Origin: Dyadobacter chenwenxiniae
GTDB lineage: Bacteria > Bacteroidota > Bacteroidia > Cytophagales > Spirosomataceae
Reading direction: 5' to 3'
NCBI RefSeq assembly: GCF_022869785.1
Contig: NZ_CP094997.1
Coordinates: 2,914,001-2,978,000 of the forward strand
DNA: 64,000 bases
Part shown: positions 43,341 to 53,200 of the stretch, one piece after another
Layout: each line of letters opens with the position of its first letter
Numbering within the stretch: position 1 is the first letter of the stretch
The notes under the pieces: generated by a model
What the model was told of the DNA's origin: nothing
Databases searched by the model: none
What the model saw: the letters and a program-made list of their open reading frames with translations, nothing else
Position numbers and translations under genes: made by a program

Positions 43341-43913
43341 ATGAAACGATTGGCCATTTTCGCTTCCGGCTCAGGATCAAATGCTGAAAAAATCTATGAC
43401 TATTTTGCTGCCCGGGAAGACGTGGAAGTGTCACTTATTTTTACCAATAATCCGCAAGCCGGCGTTATAAAGCGAGCTTGCAACATGCAGATCCCGGTTG
43501 TGTTTTTTGATAAAAAGACATTATATCAGACGCGTAAAGTGCTCCAAATCCTGCAAAATGAAGGAATTGACCTGGTTGTTCTTGCGGGCTTCATGCTGCT
43601 TGTGCCTCCGTTTCTGGTCGAAGCCTTTCCAGACAGGATTATTAACATTCACCCCGCTTTGCTTCCTAAATATGGAGGAAAAGGCATGTATGGGCAGTTT
43701 GTCCATGAGGCAGTTGTGAATGCCAAGGAAAAAGAATCGGGCATTACCATTCATTATGTAAACGAACATTATGACGAAGGAAATGTGATTTTCCAGGCTT
43801 CATGCGTGGTGGACCCGACGGATACATCGGTTGACTTGGCTGCCAAAATCCATGCATTGGAACACGAAAACTATCCAAGGGTGATTGACGAAGTCCTTTA
43901 TAAAAAGCGCTAG
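43341..43913 (+). CDS. purN: phosphoribosylglycinamide formyltransferase PurN
   Basis: 190 residues. Folate-dependent GAR transformylase of purine synthesis. Phosphate loop IFASGSGSNAEKI, formyl-transfer triad in NIHPALLPKYGGKGMYG (Asn, His) and HYDEGNVIFQ (Asp), plus LAGFMLLVP. Size is normal for the family. It is followed after 9 bases by a DMT permease. Confidence 0.95.
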   Translation: MKRLAIFASGSGSNAEKIYDYFAAREDVEVSLIFTNNPQAGVIKRACNMQIPVVFFDKKTLYQTRKVLQILQNEGIDLVVLAGFMLLVPPFLVEAFPDRIINIHPALLPKYGGKGMYGQFVHEAVVNAKEKESGITIHYVNEHYDEGNVIFQASCVVDPTDTSVDLAAKIHALEHENYPRVIDEVLYKKR

Positions 43914-43922
43914 AACCCTCCC

Positions 43923-44831
43923 ATGCTTTATTTTTCACTGTCGGTTCTTTTCACGGTTGCCCTTTACCTCGTTATGCGCGCTTTTCCGCGCTATAAAGTG
44001 GACTCTTTCCACGCCGTTGTTTTCAATTACTACGCGTGCGTGCTGACAGGATTGTTATTGACGCCGGATCTGCATCTGTTTGAAAAAATCACCTGGCATA
44101 ACGAAGGGACATGGATCACCTTAGCATTAGGCGGAATGTTTGTTGTGACATTCATGCTAATTGGGCTTACGGCGCAGAAAGTGAGTGTCACAGCAACGTC
44201 GCTGGCGGGGAATATGTCGCTGGTGATCCCTGTGCTTTTTGGTTTATTTGTTTTCAAAAACAATAATAAAGCGTTTACCCTAATCAACTATGCCGGGCTC
44301 GTCTTCGCAGTCGTTGCCCTGGCGCTGGGCGCAATCCAGAGTACTAAAAAGGACTCTCCGATAAATTCGGCAGCACCGGCTCATTTGCTTCTTATTTTGC
44401 CCGTTTTCACATTTCTGGCAGCAGGGACCAATAATACATTAATCAATTACTTGTCTGTCAAATACTACGCGCCCGGCGAAACCACGCTATTTATGATCAT
44501 CGCCTGCTCGGGCGCTATCCTGATTGGTTCGGCTATACTATTGTTCCGGATCCTGACACGCGGCGAACAAGTGCACTGGCGCAGTGTTGTCGGCGGGCTG
44601 ATTCTGGGAGTCCCTAATTTTCTCTCCTTATATTTTCTGCTGCTGGCGCTGGCGTCTTTTGGGAACAGCGCCGCATTCGTCTTCCCCATTTACAACATTC
44701 TCACAATGCTCGTCTCCGCTTGCGCCGCCTGGCTGATTTACCGCGAAAAGCTGAACCATCTTAACAAATTTGGGCTTCTATTGGCAGTCGTTGCGATTAT
44801 CATGATATCTTACCAGGAACTGGGCCTTTAA
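43923..44831 (+). CDS. DMT/EamA-family permease
   Basis: A 302-residue membrane protein of about ten helices in two EamA-like halves (VSVTATSLAGNMSLVIPVLFG in the first; FGNSAAFVFPIYNILTMLVSACAAWLIYREKLN in the second). An exporter or importer of unknown small metabolites. It follows purN closely and may be co-transcribed; a nucleobase-related role would be a guess. Confidence 0.85.
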   Translation: MLYFSLSVLFTVALYLVMRAFPRYKVDSFHAVVFNYYACVLTGLLLTPDLHLFEKITWHNEGTWITLALGGMFVVTFMLIGLTAQKVSVTATSLAGNMSLVIPVLFGLFVFKNNNKAFTLINYAGLVFAVVALALGAIQSTKKDSPINSAAPAHLLLILPVFTFLAAGTNNTLINYLSVKYYAPGETTLFMIIACSGAILIGSAILLFRILTRGEQVHWRSVVGGLILGVPNFLSLYFLLLALASFGNSAAFVFPIYNILTMLVSACAAWLIYREKLNHLNKFGLLLAVVAIIMISYQELGL

Positions 44832-44859
44832 TTGCCCGGCTTTCACCTAAAACCAGAAT

Positions 44860-45933
44860 ATGCCCCAAACTGCTATTTTACATATTAATGAGCGGAAGAA
44901 TGTCTTGAACAAAAGACAAAAGGAATTTAACCAGCTATCCGAAAAAATCGAGGAACTGGATCGCCTGATCCCTGAGCTGGAAAATGCTTACGATCAAATG
45001 ATCCAGCGCATCCCTACGGACCTTGATCCGCTGATCAAGGAGTATCAGGAGTATCGTGCGGAGATCGTTCATATTATGGACAGGACGTATTCCGCCGATC
45101 TTTTCAGGAAGATTTATCAGGACAAACTCGCTTACCTCATTACCGAGAGTGCCTACGACCTTATCGCACATTACGGATTTGACGACCTGAAACCCGTTTT
45201 CAACAAATACAGCCAGGTTGACATTGAAACCTTGCTTGACGAAGAAAGGGCGAAAGCAGAAAAGATCACAGATCCCTCATTTTTAATAGAAAGCGAAGCG
45301 GTAAAGGATCCTGTTCAATATGAAAGTTTTCACGATCTACCCGAGGAAGAACAGCAACGCATTAAGACAGAACAGCGGGAGGAAAGGCTGAACAGCCGCA
45401 TTCAGGAGGCAAAACAACTTGCTGAACAACAAAAAACCACGAAGTCTGTCCGAACAGTTTACATGGATTTGGTGAAAACATTTCATCCTGATCTGGAAAA
45501 AGACGAGGCCGAAAAATTGCGAAAAACCGACATTATGCAGCAGATCACCCAAGCTTATCAGGAAAACAACCTGCTCCAACTGCTGAAATTACAGATCCAG
45601 TTGGATCGGATCGATCAGGATCAGCTTGAAAATCTGAGCAAAAATCAGCTGAATTACTATAACAAGGTTTTGAAGCAACAAGTAGAAGAACTGGAAATAG
45701 TGAAAGAAAACATCCAAAAAAGGATTTCATCTGTCTGCGGCTTGCCATTCCAGCATGCTAATTCACTAACGACGGTCATTGTGAAGTTCAACACGAATGT
45801 GAATGAGCTGAAAGCGGAAATAAAAAATATCCGGAATGTGATCAAAAATTGGAAAACGCCTTCGCAGCTGAAAGCATATTTGAAAACTTATCAAATCCCG
45901 GGTCAATCCTTTCTGGAAGACGATGAAGACTAA
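44860..45933 (+). CDS. coiled-coil protein with a J-like (HPD) domain
   Basis: 357 residues, highly charged and mostly helical. The N-terminal coiled coil (about 10-60) has KRQKEFNQLSEKIEELDRLIPELENAYDQM. A J-like segment at about 195-240 reads SVRTVYMDLVKTFHPDLEKDEAEKLRKTDIMQQITQAYQENNLLQLLKLQ with the HPD motif that stimulates Hsp70. A second coiled coil closes the protein. There is no signal peptide, so it is cytoplasmic. The J-domain lies in the middle rather than at the N-terminus. It is probably a DnaK co-chaperone for a special client; the family could not be named. Confidence 0.7.
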   Translation: MPQTAILHINERKNVLNKRQKEFNQLSEKIEELDRLIPELENAYDQMIQRIPTDLDPLIKEYQEYRAEIVHIMDRTYSADLFRKIYQDKLAYLITESAYDLIAHYGFDDLKPVFNKYSQVDIETLLDEERAKAEKITDPSFLIESEAVKDPVQYESFHDLPEEEQQRIKTEQREERLNSRIQEAKQLAEQQKTTKSVRTVYMDLVKTFHPDLEKDEAEKLRKTDIMQQITQAYQENNLLQLLKLQIQLDRIDQDQLENLSKNQLNYYNKVLKQQVEELEIVKENIQKRISSVCGLPFQHANSLTTVIVKFNTNVNELKAEIKNIRNVIKNWKTPSQLKAYLKTYQIPGQSFLEDDED

Positions 45934-46118
45934 TTGTACTAAGCCGGTTTTTGCGGGTAACGTATACAGTTGTAGAGTTAATTCCCCGCATACAGGTTTA
46001 GACTAAATATAAATATACGAATATCGGCCTTGTTGTGAGCGCTTTGGCTCTCAGGCGATTTTTCATCTGTTGTGGTACATGATTTGTAATTTTTTGGCAA
46101 ATCTATATTTAACCTACT

Positions 46119-46763
46119 ATGATGAAAAATTGCATTATTCTATTACTAGCGGTTACATCGTTTGTAACGCGGGTACAAGCTCAGGAAAACGTTTCCATAG
46201 GGCCCATCGTCGGAGTTTCCATCGCCAATTTCAGAGGTGACGTTTCTGACACAGACTGGAAACCAGGATTGACAGTCGGCGGATTCTACAATTATAGTTC
46301 CGAGAGTGGATTTGGATTCAGCGGACAGCTGCTTTTTACACAAATGGGTGCGCAGGTTCGTAACAAAACCGATGAAATCAATTTAAATTACATCCAGGCT
46401 CCATTGCTGGCGACGTTCTTTTTCGGGCAATACGGAGATAAGGTACGCCCTAAAATCTTCCTTGGACCAAGCCTTAACTTTCTGGTGGGCGCAAAAAATA
46501 AAAATGGCGACAATCTGAATGGCGATTCAAACAACCGCGTCTACTCGCCTTTCGATCTTGGATTGACATTTGGAGCAGGGATTAACATTCGTTTGCAAGA
46601 AAAAGTCTGGCTGAATCTGGACGCGCGTTATGGACTGGGGCTGATTGATGTAACCAAAGACGGCAACAGCAACGTGAAAAACCATAACTTTGGAATTAAT
46701 GCAGGTCTAAGCTTCCCGTTAGGCACTTATAACAGCAACACTGGCAGGCTGAGAACTCGCTAA
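46119..46763 (+). CDS. porin-family outer-membrane beta-barrel protein
   Basis: 214 residues with a Sec signal peptide (ILLLAVTSFVTRVQAQ). An eight-strand-type barrel of the OMP_b-brl_2 group: IGPIVGVSIANFRG, PGLTVGGFYNY, INLNYIQAPLLATFFFG, FDLGLTFGAGINIRL and HNFGINAGLSFPLG. The function of this large Bacteroidota family is mostly unknown. A strong terminator follows. Confidence 0.82.
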   Translation: MMKNCIILLLAVTSFVTRVQAQENVSIGPIVGVSIANFRGDVSDTDWKPGLTVGGFYNYSSESGFGFSGQLLFTQMGAQVRNKTDEINLNYIQAPLLATFFFGQYGDKVRPKIFLGPSLNFLVGAKNKNGDNLNGDSNNRVYSPFDLGLTFGAGINIRLQEKVWLNLDARYGLGLIDVTKDGNSNVKNHNFGINAGLSFPLGTYNSNTGRLRTR

Positions 46764-46793
46764 CCGGCCGTTATCGTGATACAAGAATATTTG

Positions 46794-46842
46794 AAAAAAA
46801 TAACAACCTGGTCCCTGCTGGCGTCCCGGTTGTTATTTTTTT
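46794..46842 (+). terminator. terminator after the porin-like gene
   Basis: 15-nt arms AAAAAAATAACAACC (46794-46808) and the reverse complement (46828-46842), ending in seven T. Confidence 0.85.
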
Positions 46843-46913
46843 GTCGCAACATTCATTATCCTCTCCATTACGTCGAAAATTCTCATCCGATTGCAACACA
46901 TTGAACGCTGACC

Positions 46914-47270
46914 ATGAAACTCACTGGACTTTACATCATGGCCGCGCTGTATGTTTTCACAGGCATCATGCATTTGCTCCGCCCGAAAGCTTTTATGCAG
47001 ATCATGCCCAAATATTTACCCTGGCATTATGAGCTGGTTTTGCTTAGCGGAATATGTGAGATCGCTTTTGCATTACTTTTGCTATTTCCCGCAACGCGCG
47101 CAACAGGCGCCTGGCTGATCATCATTTTGCTGATAGCGGTGTTTCCTGCCAACATTCAAATGGCTATTGATTTTTACCAAAAACATAATCCTTACTTGTG
47201 GCTTGCCTTGCTCAGATTGCCCTTACAATTGATCCTGATCTGGTGGGCGTGGCTATATACGGGCAGATGA
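46914..47270 (+). CDS. DoxX-like membrane protein
   Basis: 118 residues with four membrane helices. MAALYVFTGIMHLLRPKAFMQIMPKYLPWH and LSGICEIAFALLLLFPATRATGAWLIIILLIAVFPANIQMAID match the DoxX/DoxD-like group of small membrane proteins. Function unknown, possibly redox or thiol related. Confidence 0.8.
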   Translation: MKLTGLYIMAALYVFTGIMHLLRPKAFMQIMPKYLPWHYELVLLSGICEIAFALLLLFPATRATGAWLIIILLIAVFPANIQMAIDFYQKHNPYLWLALLRLPLQLILIWWAWLYTGR

Positions 47271-47295
47271 TGCGTCGCTAACCGCAGATTAGACG

Positions 47296-47303
47296 TAACT
47301 TTG
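47296..47303 (+). promoter_or_regulatory. TAnnTTTG promoter box before the helicase gene
   Basis: TAACTTTG lies 21 bases before the helicase ATG (47325). No -33 TTTG at the expected distance. Confidence 0.35.
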
Positions 47304-47324
47304 TGCTTTATATTAATCATTGTT

Positions 47325-48653
47325 ATGACTTTTGAAGAATTAAATCTCACCAAGCCGCTACTGCAAGCCCTAGCCGATCTGAACTACGAAACGCCCACAA
47401 CGATCCAGCACAAGGTGTTTTCTGTCATGATGTCTGGTAAAGATGTGTGTGGTATTGCGCAAACCGGGACTGGGAAGACATTTGCATACCTGCTTCCTAC
47501 ACTTCGCCAGCTTGAATTTTCAAAGGACCGGCTTCCGCAATTGCTGATCCTGGTTCCAACGCGTGAGCTTGTGGTGCAGGTTGTGGAGGAGGTGCGAAAA
47601 CTAAGTGCTTACCTGACATTGCAAGTGGTAGGTGCATATGGCGGAGGCAACATTAAGGTGCAGATGGCCGAACTGGCGAACGGTGCGGATGTGGTGGTAG
47701 CAACGCCGGGCAGACTTTTCGATCTCGCTCTCAATGGTTCTCTAAAAACAAAGGCGATCAAAAAACTTGTTATCGACGAAGTGGACGAAATGCTAAACCT
47801 CGGCTTTCGGACGCAACTGAAAAACATATTAGACCTTCTCCCGCAAAAACGCCAGAACCTGCTTTTCTCGGCAACATTGACGTCGGAAGTGGAAGCATTG
47901 ATGCAGACCTACTTCAACAACCCGGTAAGGATAGAAGCAGCGCCCGTGGGAACGCCATTGGATAATATTGAGCAAAAAGCCTATTACGTTCCAAACTTTT
48001 ACACGAAAGTGAACCTGTTGGATTTGTTGCTGGAAGAGAATGAGGACATGAGCAAAGTCCTTGTGTTTGTAGCAACCAAAAAACTTGCGGATCAGCTCTT
48101 CGGGCAGCTGGAATTAGGTTACCTAAATAAGATCGGTGTGATACATTCCAACAAAGAACAAAATCACAGATTTAACACCGTTAAGCAATTTCACGAAGGT
48201 AATTACCGCATTCTGATTGCCACAGACATCATTGCGCGTGGATTGGACGTAGCCGAAGTTTCTCACGTCTTTAATTTTGATATCCCGGAAGTCCCCGAAA
48301 ACTACATCCACCGGATTGGCCGCACGGGCCGTGCGGACAAGAAAGGCGTGGCGATATCATTCATTACAGAAGGTGAAAAAGAACGTCAGGAACAGATAGA
48401 AGCCCTGATGAATTACGAAATACCGATCGAAACTCTGCCGGAAAACCTCAGAATGTCGGAGATCCTGACACCGGACGAAGAGCCGCAGATTTACATGAAA
48501 AGTATTGATGTGAAGTTGCCAAAGAGAGAAGCTGGCGGCGGTGCATTCCACGAAAAAATCGACAAGAACAAGAAAGTGAATGTGCGGAGAAACCATGCGC
48601 AGGAAAAAATGCAGAAATATGGCCGACCTATCAAACGGTCGGGTAAGAAATAG
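47325..48653 (+). CDS. DEAD-box-family ATP-dependent RNA helicase (DEVD variant)
   Basis: 442 residues. Q motif (FEELNLTKPLLQALADLNYETPTTIQ), Walker A AQTGTGKT, PTRELVVQV, TPGRLFDLA, motif II written DEVD (KLVIDEVDEMLNLGF) instead of DEAD, motif III SAT, and the C-terminal helicase motifs ATDIIARGLDV and HRIGRTGRA. A basic C-terminal tail (KKVNVRRNHAQEKMQKYGRP) probably binds RNA. It likely unwinds RNA in ribosome assembly or cold adaptation. ATG 47325 is used in place of 47301. Confidence 0.93.
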   Translation: MTFEELNLTKPLLQALADLNYETPTTIQHKVFSVMMSGKDVCGIAQTGTGKTFAYLLPTLRQLEFSKDRLPQLLILVPTRELVVQVVEEVRKLSAYLTLQVVGAYGGGNIKVQMAELANGADVVVATPGRLFDLALNGSLKTKAIKKLVIDEVDEMLNLGFRTQLKNILDLLPQKRQNLLFSATLTSEVEALMQTYFNNPVRIEAAPVGTPLDNIEQKAYYVPNFYTKVNLLDLLLEENEDMSKVLVFVATKKLADQLFGQLELGYLNKIGVIHSNKEQNHRFNTVKQFHEGNYRILIATDIIARGLDVAEVSHVFNFDIPEVPENYIHRIGRTGRADKKGVAISFITEGEKERQEQIEALMNYEIPIETLPENLRMSEILTPDEEPQIYMKSIDVKLPKREAGGGAFHEKIDKNKKVNVRRNHAQEKMQKYGRPIKRSGKK

Positions 48654-48702
48654 GGCATAGTTATTGGAGCAGCGTTTCTAAATTTTCCTCAACACATTAT
48701 AT

Positions 48703-50487
48703 ATGAGTATCTGGCAAATATTCCAGCGTCTGCAACCTTACGTCAAACCTTATTACAAGCAAATTATCTTTGCGCTTTTTCTAACATTGTTAGGCGCTGT
48801 GACTGCCCAGGTTAACCCCTGGGTTTTGCGCTACACCGTTGATTCGGTGCAGACTATATTAGATAAAAAATGGGGGATCATTCAAGGCAAAGAACTGCTG
48901 ATCCAGATTTCCGTGATCCTTTTTGTGAAGGAAATTGTCAACTCCCTCATCGTATTCGGACAGCGCTATTTTGGTGAGAAAATCAGGATCAAGGTTTCTA
49001 GTGACCTTGCCCAAGAGGCCGTAAGCCGGATTCTGACCTATAATCTCTCGTTTTACAGCGATAATGATAATCAAAAAGGCAAGCTGCAAACCCGCATTGA
49101 CCGCGGCGTGGAAAGTCTTACAAAGCTGATCCAGAACTTTTTTATTGACATTCTGCCCCTTTTTGCGAATTCAATCGTTGCGCTTGCCATCATGTTTTCG
49201 GCCAACTTTTATGTCGGTAGCATTGCCCTGGCGATCTTACCCATTTATTTTTGGATCAGCTACAAGCAAGCGGGGGAATTGCAGGGCGTCCGGCGGAAAT
49301 TGAAAAGGCAAAGGGAAAATAAAAGCAGCGGGCTGATCAATCTCATCGAATCCATCATTGTCATCAAATCATTCGTAAGAGAGGTTTTCGAGGGACAAAA
49401 GCAGTATCAGACACAAATGGAGCTGATGGAAACGCAATTGAAAACCCGACGCACAAACTTCGCTTATGATGGCATCAAGAGCTTTATCGAGCAGATTGGC
49501 GTCGTATTCATCATCATTCTCACCGCCTATCTGGTTCTGGATCAGCAAATGTCGATCGGCGCCATCATGTTTCATATCTTGCTCTTCAACAATGTCTCCG
49601 CTCCTATCCGCCAGCTGCACCGCATTTACGACGAGATGAATGATGCATTAACTTACTCGGAAGGTTTTTTCGATATTCTGGATGCAGACAATGCCGTTGA
49701 ACAAAGTGGAAAAGTGGTCCCAGCAGTGATTAAAGGTGATTATGTGCTCAATGATGTTTCTTTTATGTATCCCAATGGCACCAAAGCATTGTTCAACATG
49801 GATGTAAATATCAAAGCCGGCAAGACCACCGCACTGGTTGGTCTTTCAGGCGCTGGAAAAAGCACGTTGATTAATCTGCTGATCGGCTTTTACGCACCAG
49901 GTTCAGGCACGCTAACATTGGATGGATTGCCTTTGAAAGATTATGATCTGCCAGCACTTCGGAATAGCATCGGGATGGTTTTACAGAAAAATCACATTTT
50001 CAAAGGCTCTATTGCCGAGAACATCCGTTATGGGCAAATGAATGCTTCTCAGGATGAGTTGGCCGAAGCTGCCAGAAAAGCTTATTTGCACGATCAGATC
50101 ATGGAGCTGCCGGCGCAATATGAAACCGACGCACAAATGTTATCCGGTGGCCAGCAGCAGCGGATCGCCATAGCCAGGCTCTTCCTCAAAAACCCTCCCG
50201 TCATCTTCCTCGACGAGCCCACCGCCAGCCTCGACGCCATTGCCACCGAGCAGATCAAGAACAGCCTGGACGCCATTAAAAAAGGACGAACTGTTGTTAT
50301 CATTTCTCACAGCCTTTCCCAGATCCTCGACTCCGATCAGATTTATGTGATGAAAAAAGGACGCATTGCCGAATTTGGAACGCATGCCGAACTGTACGAA
50401 AAAGAAGGCGTATACCGGGAAATTTTTGATGCCTCTGCCAGAAGCCTTAATCTTGACAAAATGATCGGAATGATCACAAAAGACTGA
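48703..50487 (+). CDS. ABC transporter, fused permease and ATPase (exporter type)
   Basis: 594 residues. An N-terminal six-helix transmembrane domain (about 15-310) and a C-terminal nucleotide-binding domain: Walker A GLSGAGKST (about residue 380), Q-loop VLQKNHI, signature LSGGQQQRIAIARLF, Walker B PPVIFLDEPTASLD and H-loop IISHSL. A half-transporter of the MsbA/lipid-or-peptide exporter type that works as a homodimer. The substrate is unknown. It follows the helicase gene by 49 bases. Confidence 0.93.
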   Translation: MSIWQIFQRLQPYVKPYYKQIIFALFLTLLGAVTAQVNPWVLRYTVDSVQTILDKKWGIIQGKELLIQISVILFVKEIVNSLIVFGQRYFGEKIRIKVSSDLAQEAVSRILTYNLSFYSDNDNQKGKLQTRIDRGVESLTKLIQNFFIDILPLFANSIVALAIMFSANFYVGSIALAILPIYFWISYKQAGELQGVRRKLKRQRENKSSGLINLIESIIVIKSFVREVFEGQKQYQTQMELMETQLKTRRTNFAYDGIKSFIEQIGVVFIIILTAYLVLDQQMSIGAIMFHILLFNNVSAPIRQLHRIYDEMNDALTYSEGFFDILDADNAVEQSGKVVPAVIKGDYVLNDVSFMYPNGTKALFNMDVNIKAGKTTALVGLSGAGKSTLINLLIGFYAPGSGTLTLDGLPLKDYDLPALRNSIGMVLQKNHIFKGSIAENIRYGQMNASQDELAEAARKAYLHDQIMELPAQYETDAQMLSGGQQQRIAIARLFLKNPPVIFLDEPTASLDAIATEQIKNSLDAIKKGRTVVIISHSLSQILDSDQIYVMKKGRIAEFGTHAELYEKEGVYREIFDASARSLNLDKMIGMITKD

Positions 50488-50627
50488 TAATGAGGTATTT
50501 TTCGGATTAAAAAAACATTAAAAATGTTCGTTTAGGGATTAAAATTTAATTAACTGAGGTTGATCTAAAAGAATAGATCCAGCGTATGTGGTGTGTCAAA
50601 TTACTTGTCACACTCAACTCAAATGTT

Positions 50628-52208
50628 ATGAAAATCTCTAAAATGTTGCGAACGGTCTCCGGCAGCTCGCTGCTAATCGCCGGCCTTATCTTTGTAAATC
50701 AGGCATGTACGGAACAACCACAGCTGGACGGCCAGCCGGTGCCGTTAGTGAGCCAGCCAAACCAAATTTTTTATGCATTAACCAGTGACAACAAGATTTA
50801 TGAATTAAATGTACAAAACCCAGGCACGCCAATCCGAACGCTTACAATCTCCGCAGGATTAGAAACTGATGAAAAACTACTAGGAATTGATTTCCGCCCT
50901 GCAACCGGCCAGCTTTACGCCGTTGGAAACAAAAATCACATTTACACAGTGAACCTTCGTGCGGATATCAATCCCGGAAGAGTGACTGTCGTTAGTCCAG
51001 TCCCGTTTAATCCGGGCATTTCCGGACCGGAAGTCGTTGGTTTTGACTTCAATCCAACTGTCGACCGCATCCGTCTGGTTACCAATACTGCACAAAACAT
51101 GCGCTTGCATCCGGAAACGAACGCTCTGGCTGCGCTGGATGGTTATCTGAAAGGATATAACGACGTCAAAGTTGCTGCTGCTGCATACACAAACAATGTA
51201 GCTGGTGCAACCACAACGCAGCTTTACGACATTGACCCCGACGTCGACAAACTCTTTTTACAAATGCCCCCGAATGATGGAGTTCTCAAAGAGGTGGGTC
51301 CTCTGGGCATGGATATTCAGGATATTGGCGGATTCGACATCGCAGCGGGAACAAACTTTGCGATCGCATCGGTAAAGGTAAATAACATTTGGGAGCTCGC
51401 TGAGGTCAACCTGACAACCGGTTCTCTGTTAAAAATAGGGAATCTTCCGGCTGGAAAAATTATCGGCATTGCTATGCCGACGGCGCCTGTTGCTTACGCA
51501 GTAGACGCTTCAAACAAGCTACTGATCTTCAATCCAATGAATGCGGGAACACGCATTGAAAAGCCAATCACGGGCTTGCCAATGGGTGTCAATATCGAAG
51601 GGATCGACTTCCGCCCAACGGATGGCAAGTTGCACGCCTTGGGATCCAATGGCAAATTATATTCGCTTGATCTGGCTTCTGCAGCAGCAAAAGTGCTGCC
51701 TGATCTGCATTACCTGGATGATCCTAATTTCAAAGTAATGGGAACAAGTTTCGGATTTGACTTTAACCCGGTTGCCGACAGACTTCGCATCGTTAGCAAC
51801 ACAGGTCAAAACCTGCGCATTAATGTTTCCAACAGCATAACCCTTGTAGATGGAGCGCTTAACCTGCCTGCGGGACAAGGCACACCTTTCGTGAATGCTG
51901 CTGCTTACACCAACAGTTTCGCGGGCACAACTTCAACAATTCTTTACGACATTGATAGTCAAACCAATACACTTTACAAACAAAACCCGCCCAACAGCGG
52001 CGGACTTGAAAGGGTTGGTTCATTAGGCGTGGATCTGGACTCGGCAAATGGCTTTGATATCGGCGGAAACACGGGTATGGCGTACGCTCTGCTGACCGTA
52101 GGCGGAAACACTGGCCTGTATTCCATCAATCTGACAACCGGAAACGCAACCAAAGTCTCTGATTTTGCGGGATCTGTAAAAGGTTTTGCATTAGGATTCG
52201 GACTTTAA
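50628..52208 (+). CDS. DUF4394-containing lipoprotein
   Basis: About 526 residues. The signal peptide ends in the lipobox NQAC (Cys near residue 28). Two similar halves (about 45-290 and 295-525) each read ALTSDNKIYEL- or AVDASNKLLIF-like, then GIDFRPATGQLYAVG, GFDFNPTVDRIRLV, NMRLHPETN, AAAYTNN and TTQLYDID. This is the DUF4394 duplicated propeller-like domain. It sits before two Tat-exported ferritin-like genes. ATG 50628 starts the signal peptide. Function unknown. Confidence 0.85.
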   Translation: MKISKMLRTVSGSSLLIAGLIFVNQACTEQPQLDGQPVPLVSQPNQIFYALTSDNKIYELNVQNPGTPIRTLTISAGLETDEKLLGIDFRPATGQLYAVGNKNHIYTVNLRADINPGRVTVVSPVPFNPGISGPEVVGFDFNPTVDRIRLVTNTAQNMRLHPETNALAALDGYLKGYNDVKVAAAAYTNNVAGATTTQLYDIDPDVDKLFLQMPPNDGVLKEVGPLGMDIQDIGGFDIAAGTNFAIASVKVNNIWELAEVNLTTGSLLKIGNLPAGKIIGIAMPTAPVAYAVDASNKLLIFNPMNAGTRIEKPITGLPMGVNIEGIDFRPTDGKLHALGSNGKLYSLDLASAAAKVLPDLHYLDDPNFKVMGTSFGFDFNPVADRLRIVSNTGQNLRINVSNSITLVDGALNLPAGQGTPFVNAAAYTNSFAGTTSTILYDIDSQTNTLYKQNPPNSGGLERVGSLGVDLDSANGFDIGGNTGMAYALLTVGGNTGLYSINLTTGNATKVSDFAGSVKGFALGFGL

Positions 52209-52217
52209 TTGAGCCGT

Positions 52218-52257
52218 AAAAAAAGTGGCGTTACTTAGCTGTAACGCCACTTTTTTT
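52218..52257 (+). terminator. terminator after the DUF4394 gene
   Basis: 17-nt perfect arms (52218-52234 and 52241-52257; AAAGTGGCGTTAC core), 6-nt loop, U-tract of seven. Confidence 0.9.
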
Positions 52258-52482
52258 ATTTGTTTTAAAATTTCAAAAAATATTTTCAACCAAATAATCC
52301 AATGTTTTTACCAAATAACATTCGTTTAAATTGGATTAGTACAAAATGAAAATAAAGTATTCCTAAAAGTTGCAAGATAATTACCTGACTGTTAATCCAT
52401 AAGATCTTAACGGGCGTAAGTCTGGCAGGACCAGGGGCTAATCTGAAATGGTTCCCGATAAACTCAAAACACTTTACTGGAT

Positions 52483-53181
52483 ATGAAAAAAACATTAACT
52501 CAACCTTCTGAACATCCGGACAGCGCAATGCTTGCCAGAGTGGACAGACGTTACTTCCTAAGATCCGCAGGCGTTGCTGCTGCGACGGGAGCTTTCATTC
52601 TTGGTGCCTGCACCGAGCAAGATCTGATGTCAGATGACACAGTGGATCTTGGAGAAGGCGATTTCGGAATTTTGAACTATGCTTACGCACTGGAACAACT
52701 GGAAGCTGCATTTTACACACAAGTAATGATGACCCCTTATCTGAATATGACAGATATGGAAAAATGGATCCTTACCGACATTCGTGACCACGAAATCGTC
52801 CACAGAGAATTTTTTAAAACAGCATTGGGTAGCAAAGCAATTAAAGGACTTACCCCAAATTTTTCCGCCATCGACTTCGCGGATCGCAGAAGCGTTCTTG
52901 GCGCAGCAAAATTGTTCGAAGACACAGGCGTTGCAGCTTACAATGGTGCAGGTAAACTGATCAAGGATGTTAACTATTTGTTAGTAGCAGGCAAAATCGT
53001 TTCGGTGGAAGCAAGGCACGCCTCAGCTATCGCTGATCTGATCAACCCTAACGCACTTGAATTCGCAGGTGGCCAGATTAATAACATGGGATTGGAAAAT
53101 GCGTTTTCTCCTTCCGTAATACTGAGCGGCGTACAGCCATTTGTGATGGATAAAATTAGTGGAAAAAACCTGCCACGCTAA
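52483..53181 (+). CDS. Tat-exported ferritin-like lipoprotein
   Basis: 232 residues. A twin-arginine signal (VDRRYFLRSAGVAAATGAFILGAC) also ends in a lipobox, so the protein should be exported folded and lipidated. The mature part is a ferritin-like four-helix bundle with helix motifs YALEQLEAAFYTQV, DHEIVHREFFKTALG (ExxH), FEDTGVAAYNG and VEARHAS (ExxH), which can hold a di-metal centre. Similar proteins are linked to desiccation or oxidative stress in other bacteria. It is followed after 19 bases by a paralogue. Confidence 0.85.
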   Translation: MKKTLTQPSEHPDSAMLARVDRRYFLRSAGVAAATGAFILGACTEQDLMSDDTVDLGEGDFGILNYAYALEQLEAAFYTQVMMTPYLNMTDMEKWILTDIRDHEIVHREFFKTALGSKAIKGLTPNFSAIDFADRRSVLGAAKLFEDTGVAAYNGAGKLIKDVNYLLVAGKIVSVEARHASAIADLINPNALEFAGGQINNMGLENAFSPSVILSGVQPFVMDKISGKNLPR

Positions 53182-53200
53182 CTCTTAAAAAACTACTGAC

